A stretch of DNA of 36,674 nucleotides. Origin: Pseudomonas marginalis (GTDB lineage: Bacteria; Pseudomonadota; Gammaproteobacteria; Pseudomonadales; Pseudomonadaceae). Positions 7,326 through 15,045 of this stretch are shown piece by piece. The stretch's first letter is position 1. Each line of letters starts with the position of its first letter. The stretch covers positions 49,322-85,995 of the forward strand of contig NZ_LKEG01000036.1 of NCBI RefSeq assembly GCF_001645105.1, in the 5' to 3' direction. The notes beneath the pieces are model-generated. The model did not search any database. It was not told the DNA's origin and worked only from the letters and a program-made list of their open reading frames with translations. The position numbers and the translations under genes are program-made.

Positions 7326-9108
7326 GGCGCTGCAACCCTGGCGGCAGTGGCTGGAGTGGTTTGCCCCGCAACACCTGCCCCTGTTCGCCGACCTGCTCGG
7401 TCGACTCAACCCTCTGCTCGGACCGCTGCGCGGCCTGCACCAGGGCGGAGTGCCGGAGCCCGATGGCCTGGGCGACCTGCATCGGCGCGGCGCCTATGAG
7501 CGACTGCTGTCCAGTGAATGGCTGCTGGCCGATGAAGTGCCTGATGAGTTCCTGCGCCGGGCGGTCGGCGGTGAGCATATGTTCCTCGCCCCGCACTACC
7601 GTGCCCGTGAAGCGAACCGCCTGATTGTGGTGCTGTTTGATGCGGGTCCCTTGCAACTGGGGGCTGCGCGCCTGGTGCACCTGGCGCTGTTGATGCTGCT
7701 GGCGCGGCGTGCCGAAGAGGCGGGGGCGCAATTGCGCTGGGGCATTCTGCAAGCCACGCCCGAGTTGCATGAGCTGGACTCATCGGCGCAGCTCAAGCGC
7801 CTGCTCGACGCCCGCACCTACGAGGTCGTGAGCGACGACCATTGGCTGGCCTGGCGTGACGCGCTGGCCGACCACGCGGTTGGAGAATGCTGGGTGGTCG
7901 GCCAGCGCTTGCCGCCCACGGATCCCAAGGTCTGCACCCACCGCGTGCAGATTACGCGCAACCTGGATGGGCGCAGCCTGACGTTCGCCTTGCAGTCGCG
8001 GCGCGTGTCGCTGCCGCTGCCGGAGGAGCAGCAGGCCGTGCGCTTGCTCAAGGGCCAGTTCGATAACGCCGTGCACACGCCGGCACCGACCGCTGCCGGC
8101 CGAGTGGCGCGGGTTGCATTGACCCTGCCGCCGGTCATCTCCGGTTCCGGCAACTATGTCGCCCTGCGCTTGCTCGATGAGCACGGCATGGTGGTGATCA
8201 AGCTGCCGCACAAGAACCAGAAAAAAAACCTCGAAGTGCGACGTCGCCTGTGGGGCAAGCATCAGCACGTGCTCGCGGCCACCTTTAACTACCGCAGCCT
8301 TGGTGCGGTGCTCGGTGATGGCAATATCCTGACCTTCTGGAATATCCCCAGTCTCGTTTCGGTCAACAAGCCCACACGCGAAGAAATGCACCTGCCACCG
8401 GGCACCGCGACCTTTCTGCCCGCGGTGTGGCTGCGCGGCGAACAGGCGGAGCGCCTGTATTTACTCGATACAAACGGTCACCTTGCTCACTGGCAGCGGC
8501 CTGGCCACGCGCCGAGGGCAGAATGTTTCTCGGTGACGGACAATGTCATGGGGCTGGCGCAGTTGGATGCCTTATCGTTGGTCTACGCCCGCATCGAGGG
8601 TGGGCAACTGGTGGCTTACCCCGCGACGTCCTCCGGTGCCCGCAGTCACGGTTATGCAGTCGGTGCGGCTGCCGGTGTGAGCCAGATACTGTTCGCCAGC
8701 ACCCCGCATTGGAAGTACGCCTTTGGTGGCTGCGCATTACTCACTCACCAAGGTGGCCGCCAGAGTTGGCGCCTGGTGACCCACGACAGTTTTCCCGCGA
8801 AAAAGGTACAGATCGACTTGGCGCCCGGCTGGAGCGCCATCGGTCTGCATCACCACGTGGCGGCGCAGGAACGCTATTCGCTGGTACTGCTGGGGCCGAA
8901 CCAGCACACCGTTGGCCTGTACACCGAGGGCCAACAACAGACGCTGTTCACCACGACGGCACCGATTGCCCGTGCGAGTTTCTGCCCCATGAGCGGCCTG
9001 GTGGCGGTGCTGACCACTGCCCGGGAATTATTGGTGTTCAACGTTGCCGAGCGCGCCATGCGTTTGCAAGTGATGTGTGACCTGAAACATGAGCCTGCCC
9101 ATGCTTGA
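7312..9108 (+). CDS. Degenerate vWA domain plus beta-propeller protein of the MoxR ternary operon
   Basis: The protein has 598 residues. Residues 1-100 are helical. At about 103-235 a vWA-like Rossmann core starts with RLIVVLFDAGP; the metal site that should read DxSxS is D110-A-G-P-L, so both serines are missing and metal binding is doubtful. From about residue 265 the protein turns into beta-rich repeats. One blade, HVLAATFNYRSLGAVLGDGN followed by ILTFWNI, reads like a WD40 blade, and several looser blades follow to the end. The vWA part probably docks on the MoxR ATPase and the propeller binds something else; this is inferred from family architecture. It overlaps its neighbours by 14 and 20 bases. 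Confidence 0.75.
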   Translation: MQLPEALQPWRQWLEWFAPQHLPLFADLLGRLNPLLGPLRGLHQGGVPEPDGLGDLHRRGAYERLLSSEWLLADEVPDEFLRRAVGGEHMFLAPHYRAREANRLIVVLFDAGPLQLGAARLVHLALLMLLARRAEEAGAQLRWGILQATPELHELDSSAQLKRLLDARTYEVVSDDHWLAWRDALADHAVGECWVVGQRLPPTDPKVCTHRVQITRNLDGRSLTFALQSRRVSLPLPEEQQAVRLLKGQFDNAVHTPAPTAAGRVARVALTLPPVISGSGNYVALRLLDEHGMVVIKLPHKNQKKNLEVRRRLWGKHQHVLAATFNYRSLGAVLGDGNILTFWNIPSLVSVNKPTREEMHLPPGTATFLPAVWLRGEQAERLYLLDTNGHLAHWQRPGHAPRAECFSVTDNVMGLAQLDALSLVYARIEGGQLVAYPATSSGARSHGYAVGAAAGVSQILFASTPHWKYAFGGCALLTHQGGRQSWRLVTHDSFPAKKVQIDLAPGWSAIGLHHHVAAQERYSLVLLGPNQHTVGLYTEGQQQTLFTTTAPIARASFCPMSGLVAVLTTARELLVFNVAERAMRLQVMCDLKHEPAHA

Positions 9109-11977
9109 GCAAGAATCCCAGTTGATCCGCCGGCCGTTGTTGACCGGGCATCAATCCATCGACGGCATGTGGTTGCCCGCCGAGCGCTTTGCGCTGCAGG
9201 AACGGGCTCGCTTGATGCTGGAGCACTGGCGCACGGGCGCGATGGCCTACCGTTTTGCCGACGGCGATTTAGTGCAATTCAGCACGCCGGTCGCGCTGGA
9301 TTGCCAGGCCCTTGCCGGGTGGCCGCTGGTGCGTCAGGGCCGTGGCCTGTGTTCGGCCCAGCTGAGCGCCGAGGAGCTGCGCGCTTTACCGGCCGCCGAC
9401 CTGTGGCTGGTGCGCGGCAGCCAGGTGCACGCTTTGCAGTTGCGCGATGCCCAGGCCCTGGAACCTGGGCAGTGGCTTGATATCAGCGCCTACACCTTGC
9501 TCGATACCTTCGATTGTCATGCGCCCGTCGTGCCGGCCCTGCCTGAGCCGGTGATCACCGATGTACGCGAGATCCTGGGCGGATTGGCGCCGGTCAGCCC
9601 CGAGCAGGAGGGCGTGATCCGGGCCTTGCTGGAGCGGCAATCACCCGCACCGAAAGCGCCGCCCCCCAAGGCTGCACGCCAATGGGGCAACGAGGAGTCC
9701 GCACCCTATCCGGCGTTGAAACTGGGCGTCACCCTGGCCCTGGTTGCAGGGTTGATCTGGATGGCCACCCAGGGCCAATCCGTGCCGCTGACACCGGTGT
9801 CTGCCACGACCACCGAAGACATCAGCGGCGTGATCCTGGGCATGTTGCTGAGCGCCATTGTCTTCACCGCCTTGCTGGTAGCGCTAAACAAATTCTTGCG
9901 CCGAGGTGCGCGGCCTACCGGCGCAGTGCCGCAAGCCCCGGACACCGCGAGCATTCCCCAGCGCGCCAAACCGGCTCGTCATAAGCCGGCGGCCTGGCGC
10001 CGCTGGCTGACCCGCCTGACCGAGCATTCAAAGCTGTCCAGGCTGTACGGCAAGCGCCAGGCGGCTTACATGCAGCGCATGCTGGAGATGTTCGAGGACG
10101 GCGATTTCGCCGAAGCGTTGCGCCATGCCATCCCCTTGGGTGACCAGCACTCGAATGCCGAACAGCACTTCGGTACGCCGCAGCGGCGCCAGGACCTGAC
10201 CCTCAGCCAACAGCACGGGCCCAGCCGTACCTACCGCTTCGAGGAAGGGCTGACCGAGCACCTGCGCCAGATCTACCGGCGCTCCTATGAGCGCCTGGCC
10301 CGCGAAAACCGTATCGAAGAAGCGGTATTCGTACTCGCTGAACTGCTCAAGGAACGCCAGGAAGCACTCGATTACCTGGAAAAGCACGCGCGCTACCAAC
10401 AGGCCGCCGACCTCGCTCTCGCCTGGGACATGCCGTCTGCGGTCATCGTGCGCCTGCTGTGCCTGGCCGAGAACTGGCAGCGCGCCTTGCTGGTGGCGCG
10501 TCGTGATGATGCATTTGCCGATGCGGTGGTGTTGCTTCAGGCCAAGCAGCCGCAGATCGCCGACCGTTTACGCCTGGAGTGGGCCGAGTCGCTGATCGCC
10601 AAGGGCCTGTGGTTGCAAGCCGTCGAGGTGGTGTGGAGCTTGCCGCAAGAGCGCCCGCGCGCCGCTCAATGGCTGCTCGATGCCGAGGCGGCCGGTGGGC
10701 GCCTGGCGATTGGCGCCTTGGTAAAGCGCGCCATATTGCTGCCCCAAACCCTGGAAGCTTACGGACCCTGGATCGAACAGCTGCGTGACGATCCCAGCCG
10801 TTGCGCCGAGCGGGATGCCCTGGCGCACACGTTGTTGGCGCACAAGTCCGACACCGTGGCCCTGGCCTGGCTCGCCGGTGCCACCGTGCACGCGGTGCTC
10901 GCCGACCAGCTGAGTGGGCGCGGGGGGCTCAACTTCAACCAACTGCAGTCGCTGGTCAAAATGAGCCGGGACAAATGTTTGCAGGCGGACTTGCCTGGCC
11001 AGTCACTCAAACGTCCCGCCGTGCGCTCGCTGGAGCGCGTGGGCGAGGCATTGCAGTGGTCAGCCCCCGTCCAGGGCAGCCGCTCCGTATACGATGCGGT
11101 GTCGCTGGATGACGAGCGTTACCTGGTGGCACTGGGCGAGGCCGGTGCGGTGGTGACGGATGCCAGCGGCACGGCGCTGTTCCATTTCGCCGTGCCGGCC
11201 CAGCGGATTGTCTTGGCGCACAGCCGGCAAATGGCGCTGGTGCTGACCCGGCGCGACACGGTGTGGCGCATCAGCAAGTTGGACTTGGTCAACCGCGCTG
11301 CGACCGACTTGGGCGTGCAGGTGCTCGACGTGTTCGCCGATCAGTTTGATGGCAGCACCTGGACCCTCGGCCAAGGCCGGCAACTGCGTGTGGTGGACGT
11401 GGATCGCGGCTTTGAAACCCTGTGGCACGTCAGCGACTTGCCAGGCTCGGTTCGCGCCCTCAAAAGTGATGAACGCAATGAGTTCCTGTGGCTCCATAAC
11501 CCGCTGGAAGGCTTTGAGCGCTGGCATTATCGCCTGCCTGAGCGGCGGTTGGCGGGGCGTGAGCCGGCGTCGCCGCAGTCAGAGGAAAGCCACGCGCTGT
11601 TCTGTGCGCTCGATCAAACCGTTGAGTACCTGATCCGGTACAGCGACGACGAAGAGCCCGTGCTGATCCTGGATGTCGACGGCAACCGCAAGGGGTATCG
11701 CCTGACGGGCTGTGATGAAGGGTGCTTCGATAGCGACCCGGTGCGCATCGTCGTCGACGCGGATTGGTTGGTATTCGGCTATATCGCCAGTGACCGCGAC
11801 ACCCGCTGGCACTTTATCCATCGTGGCAGTGACACCGTGTGTGCTGTGCTGCATTGGCCGCGCTACGAGGTGAATATCCGTCGCACCGGCGATGGCTGGT
11901 TGTTATTCGATGACCAGGGACGTTTGAGCCACATCACGGTGGAAGACGCCCGCCAGCGCAACCTCAGCCTGCATTGA
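9089..11977 (+). CDS. Membrane-anchored helical-repeat and beta-propeller protein of the MoxR ternary operon (bpX6-like N-terminus, tentative)
   Basis: The protein has 962 residues. Residues 1-170 form a distinct globular domain (IRRPLLTGHQSIDGMWLPAE), followed by a Pro-rich linker (SPAPKAPPPKAA). TM1 is at about 209-230 and TM2 at about 247-270. A basic stretch leads into a long alpha-helical region, about 320-620, with repeated helix pairs (YERLARENRIEEAVFVLAEL, LAENWQRALLVARRDDAFA) like an alpha-solenoid. From about 650 to the end it is beta-rich with propeller-like blades (DERYLVALGEAGAVVTDASG). It is the only membrane component, so it probably anchors the system at the inner membrane. 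It starts within the vWA gene; a second ATG four codons in (9101) is equally possible. Its last 14 bases overlap the convergent itcR. Confidence 0.72.
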   Translation: MSLPMLEQESQLIRRPLLTGHQSIDGMWLPAERFALQERARLMLEHWRTGAMAYRFADGDLVQFSTPVALDCQALAGWPLVRQGRGLCSAQLSAEELRALPAADLWLVRGSQVHALQLRDAQALEPGQWLDISAYTLLDTFDCHAPVVPALPEPVITDVREILGGLAPVSPEQEGVIRALLERQSPAPKAPPPKAARQWGNEESAPYPALKLGVTLALVAGLIWMATQGQSVPLTPVSATTTEDISGVILGMLLSAIVFTALLVALNKFLRRGARPTGAVPQAPDTASIPQRAKPARHKPAAWRRWLTRLTEHSKLSRLYGKRQAAYMQRMLEMFEDGDFAEALRHAIPLGDQHSNAEQHFGTPQRRQDLTLSQQHGPSRTYRFEEGLTEHLRQIYRRSYERLARENRIEEAVFVLAELLKERQEALDYLEKHARYQQAADLALAWDMPSAVIVRLLCLAENWQRALLVARRDDAFADAVVLLQAKQPQIADRLRLEWAESLIAKGLWLQAVEVVWSLPQERPRAAQWLLDAEAAGGRLAIGALVKRAILLPQTLEAYGPWIEQLRDDPSRCAERDALAHTLLAHKSDTVALAWLAGATVHAVLADQLSGRGGLNFNQLQSLVKMSRDKCLQADLPGQSLKRPAVRSLERVGEALQWSAPVQGSRSVYDAVSLDDERYLVALGEAGAVVTDASGTALFHFAVPAQRIVLAHSRQMALVLTRRDTVWRISKLDLVNRAATDLGVQVLDVFADQFDGSTWTLGQGRQLRVVDVDRGFETLWHVSDLPGSVRALKSDERNEFLWLHNPLEGFERWHYRLPERRLAGREPASPQSEESHALFCALDQTVEYLIRYSDDEEPVLILDVDGNRKGYRLTGCDEGCFDSDPVRIVVDADWLVFGYIASDRDTRWHFIHRGSDTVCAVLHWPRYEVNIRRTGDGWLLFDDQGRLSHITVEDARQRNLSLH

Positions 11978-12863
11978 CCGAGTCCGGCATCAACGTGGCG
12001 ATCAACGCACGAATGGTGCCGGGCAACGCCTCCAGCTCCCGCACCAGGATGCTGCGTTCGCGAATCGCCCACGGCTCATCGAGCTTTACCGCCACCACGT
12101 GCATGGTGCGACTGTGGCGCACGGCGGCGGACTCCGGAATGATGCCGATGCCTACACCGGCTTCGACCATCCGGCAGATCGCCTCGAAACTCGACACCTG
12201 GATACGCAGCGACAAGTGCTTGCCCAGCCGCTCCACGTGTTCGCGCAAAAAACTCAATAAGGTGCTGCCTTCATGCAGGCCGATATGCTGGTAGGCGAGG
12301 GTCTGTTCCAGGGTGACTGACGGTTGCGCTGCCAGCGGGTGGCCGACCGGCACCATCAATACCAAGGTGTCTGTGCTGAAATGCAGCACCTGCAAACCCG
12401 CCGCTTCCACGGGGCCGGCGATAATGCCCATGTCGCTGGTGCCATCGAGCACGCCGCGCACGATGTCGCGAGACAGGCGCTCCTGCAGGTCGACGGTGAC
12501 GCCAGGCCTTTGTGACAGGAACCCCGCCAGCACTTCCGGCAAGAATTCGGTGACCGCCGTGGTGTTGGCGAAGATGCGGATATGCCCGGCCGAATCCACG
12601 CCGTATTGGGTGAATTCGCTTTTGAGGTAGTCCACTTGGCGCATGATCAGCCGCGCATGGTGCAGCAGGCGTTCACCGGCCGGGGTGATCTCCACGCCAC
12701 GGCTGTCACGGTACAGCAAGCGGGTGTCGAGCTGGCCTTCGAGGGCCTTGATCCGTGCACTGGCGGCGGCCGGCGAAAGAAACGCACGCTTGGCGCCCTG
12801 GGTCAGGCTGGGGGATTCGGCGATGTGGATAAACAGGCGCAGGTCGGCCAGGTCGAAGTGCAT
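11964..12863 (-). CDS. itcR: LysR-type regulator of itaconate catabolism (ItcR-like)
   Basis: The 299-residue LTTR has an N-terminal winged helix (about 1-60; LSPAAASARIKALEGQLDTRLLYRDSRG) and a co-inducer domain from about 90 (GHIRIFANTTAVTEFLPEVL). It diverges from the ich-acd-prpD-ict-ccl genes, exactly as PA0877 does in P. aeruginosa, where the regulator responds to itaconate. A 21-bp dyad with the LTTR T-N11-A spacing lies in the divergent gap and recurs upstream of dctP. The expected role is itaconate-responsive activation of both units with autoregulation. Its 3' end overlaps the propeller gene by 14 bases. The family is certain; the effector is inferred from synteny. Confidence 0.85.
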   Translation of the reverse strand: MHFDLADLRLFIHIAESPSLTQGAKRAFLSPAAASARIKALEGQLDTRLLYRDSRGVEITPAGERLLHHARLIMRQVDYLKSEFTQYGVDSAGHIRIFANTTAVTEFLPEVLAGFLSQRPGVTVDLQERLSRDIVRGVLDGTSDMGIIAGPVEAAGLQVLHFSTDTLVLMVPVGHPLAAQPSVTLEQTLAYQHIGLHEGSTLLSFLREHVERLGKHLSLRIQVSSFEAICRMVEAGVGIGIIPESAAVRHSRTMHVVAVKLDEPWAIRERSILVRELEALPGTIRALIATLMPDSVNAG

Positions 12864-12904
12864 GCAAGACTCCCACAGGGGTATGCGGTGTTTTCAGTGA
12901 ATTG

Positions 12905-12925
12905 GCGTTCAGCATAACCGAACGC
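12905..12925. promoter_or_regulatory. Probable ItcR operator 1 (itcR-ich divergent region)
   Basis: The dyad is GCGTTC-N9-GAACGC with spacer AGCATAACC. It contains the LysR T-N11-A pattern as TTC-N9-GAA. It lies 42 bases before the itcR ATG and 86 bases before the ich ATG. The same half-sites with the same spacing occur at 18559-18579. Confidence 0.7.
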
Positions 12926-13010
12926 TGGTTTATTGAAATGCAAATTCTCAGAACGGGCGGGCGCTTGCATGATCCGGGGCAGACACTCACTGCCCGAGGA
13001 ACCGCACCCG

Positions 13011-13829
13011 ATGAGCGCCACTGACTGGATCGGCCGAAGCGAAACCGCTCACGACCACCTGAGCCATAACCTGCTCAAACGTATCGCCGCTACGTTCGGC
13101 GAGGCAGTGCCCGAGGACGGCGCGGACCTACCGCCGTTGTGGCAGTGGTGCTTCTTCCAGGACCCGCTGCCGGAAACCGCTCTGGGCAGCGACGGCCACC
13201 CGGCGCGTGGCGGGTTCCTGCCGCCGGCCGACAACCGCAACCGCATGTGGGCCGGTGGGCGTATCGAGTTTCTGCACGCGCTGCGTGCCGGGGAGGCGGC
13301 GACCCGCGTGTCGACCATTACTCAGGTCGAAGAAAAGACCGGCCGCACCGGTTCGCTGTTGTTTGTCACCGTGCGCCACGACTATGCCCAGGACGGTCGC
13401 CTGGCGATCCGCGAAGAACAGGACATCGTCTACCGCGAACCCACGCCGCCCAAGGCCGGCAGCGCAGAGGCGCTGGAGCACGGTGAATGGCACGAAGCGA
13501 TCGATCCCACGCCGACCCTGCTGTTTCGCTACAGCGCCGTGACCTTCAACGGTCACCGCATTCACTACGACTACCCCTATGTCACCGGCACCGAAGGCTA
13601 CTCAGGCCTGGTGGTGCATGGGCCGTTGATCGCCACCCTGAGCCTGCGCGCGTTCTGCCGTGCCCACCCCGAAGCCACCTTGCGCCGTTTTGCCTATCGC
13701 GGTGTGCGCCCGTTGATTGCGCCGCAGCCGTTTGAAGTGGCGGGCCGCGTGACTGAAACCGGCGTGGCGAAGCTGTGGGCCGGTAACGCTGACGGCCTGG
13801 CGCAGCAAGCCCAGGTGCATTTCGAATAA
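13011..13829 (+). CDS. ich: Itaconyl-CoA hydratase (MaoC/HTD2-like)
   Basis: Ich hydrates itaconyl-CoA to (S)-citramalyl-CoA, the second step of itaconate breakdown. The 272-residue protein has two hotdog-like halves, as in the mesaconyl-C4-CoA hydratase/HTD2 group. The N-terminal half has GHPARGGFLPPADNRNRMWA and the C-terminal half has the hydratase-type stretch TFNGHRIHYDYPYVTGTEGY followed by LVVHGPLIATL, where the Asp/His-containing NGHRIHYD supplies the likely catalytic residues. The ATG at 13011 is preceded by GAGGA ten bases away; the longer open frame upstream runs into the operator and is rejected. It is first in the operon and matches PA0878 in order. Confidence 0.82.
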   Translation: MSATDWIGRSETAHDHLSHNLLKRIAATFGEAVPEDGADLPPLWQWCFFQDPLPETALGSDGHPARGGFLPPADNRNRMWAGGRIEFLHALRAGEAATRVSTITQVEEKTGRTGSLLFVTVRHDYAQDGRLAIREEQDIVYREPTPPKAGSAEALEHGEWHEAIDPTPTLLFRYSAVTFNGHRIHYDYPYVTGTEGYSGLVVHGPLIATLSLRAFCRAHPEATLRRFAYRGVRPLIAPQPFEVAGRVTETGVAKLWAGNADGLAQQAQVHFE

Positions 13830-13871
13830 TCCAAGTCGAATAATCCAAGAACAACAGGCGGAGAGCCGTTA

Positions 13872-15035
13872 ATGAACCCGAACGACAATGAAGAACTCAA
13901 TGCCATCCGCGAAGGCGTGCGCGCCTTGTGCGCCGAATTCGATGCCGCCTACTGGCGCAAGATTGACGAGCAAAAGGGCTTCCCCGAAGCCTTCGTCAAA
14001 GCGCTGACCGACGCCGGCTGGCTGTCGGCGATGATCCCCGAAGCGTACGGCGGTTCCGGCCTGGGCCTGGCCGAGGCTTCGGTTATCCTCGAAGAAGTGA
14101 ACCGCTGCGGCGGTAACTCGGGCACCGTGCACGGCCAGATGTACAACATGTTCACTTTGCTGCGCCACGGCAGCGAAGCGCAGAAACGCTTCTACCTGCC
14201 CAAGCTCGCCAGCGGCGAATTGCGCCTGCAGTCCATGGGCGTGACCGAGCCCACCACCGGCACCGACACCACCAAGATCAAGACCACCGCGATCAAGCGC
14301 GGCGACAAGTACGTGATCAACGGCCAGAAGGTGTGGATCTCGCGCATCCAGCATTCCGACCTGATGATCCTGCTGGCGCGCACCACGCCGCTGGCTGAAG
14401 TGAAGAAAAAGTCCGAAGGCATGTCGATCTTCCTGGTGGACCTGCGCGAGGCCATCGGTCATGGCCTCACCGTGCAGCCCATTGCCAACATGGTCAACCA
14501 CGAAACCAACGAGCTGTTCTTCGACAACCTTGAGCTGCCGCTGGACAGCTTGATCGGCGAAGAGGGCAAGGGCTTCAAATACATCCTCGATGGCCTCAAC
14601 GCCGAACGCACGCTGATCGCCGCCGAATGCATCGGTGACGGCCGCTGGTTTATCGAGAAGGCCAGCGCCTATGCCCGCGACCGTGTGGTGTTTGGCCGGC
14701 CTATCGGACAGAACCAGGGCGTGCAGTTTCCGATCGCCGAAGCGCATATCGAGATCGAAGCGGCGGACCTGATGCGCTGGCGTGCCTGCGAGGAATACGA
14801 CAGCGGCAAAAATGCCGGGGCCAGTGCCAACATGGCCAAGTACCTGGCGGCCAAGGCGTCCTGGGAGGCAGCCAATGCGTGCCTGCAGACCCACGGCGGC
14901 TTCGGGTTTGCCTGCGAATACGACGTGGAGCGCAAGTTCCGCGAGACGCGCCTGTACCAGGTGGCACCGATCTCCACCAACCTGATCCTGTCCTACGTGG
15001 CCGAGCACTTGCTCGAACTGCCGCGCAGTTTCTGA
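13872..15035 (+). CDS. Acyl-CoA dehydrogenase family protein of the itaconate cluster
   Basis: The 387-residue FAD enzyme shows family landmarks: LQSMGVTEPTTGTDTTKIKT (the usual A-TEP-GSD region), INGQKVWIS, and LQTHGGFGF near the C-terminus. The usual YEGT catalytic-Glu segment near the end is replaced by LYQVAPISTN, so the common base is absent there. A glutamate, E245, is present in GLNAERTLIAAECIG, the position used as base by isovaleryl- and long-chain acyl-CoA dehydrogenases, so activity is plausible. GGAGA precedes the ATG. It corresponds to PA0879 by position. Itaconate breakdown needs no dehydrogenase, so it probably feeds a related branched C5 acid such as methylsuccinyl-CoA into the path; that is inference. 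Confidence 0.85.
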   Translation: MNPNDNEELNAIREGVRALCAEFDAAYWRKIDEQKGFPEAFVKALTDAGWLSAMIPEAYGGSGLGLAEASVILEEVNRCGGNSGTVHGQMYNMFTLLRHGSEAQKRFYLPKLASGELRLQSMGVTEPTTGTDTTKIKTTAIKRGDKYVINGQKVWISRIQHSDLMILLARTTPLAEVKKKSEGMSIFLVDLREAIGHGLTVQPIANMVNHETNELFFDNLELPLDSLIGEEGKGFKYILDGLNAERTLIAAECIGDGRWFIEKASAYARDRVVFGRPIGQNQGVQFPIAEAHIEIEAADLMRWRACEEYDSGKNAGASANMAKYLAAKASWEAANACLQTHGGFGFACEYDVERKFRETRLYQVAPISTNLILSYVAEHLLELPRSF

Positions 15036-15045
15036 GGGCCTGACC

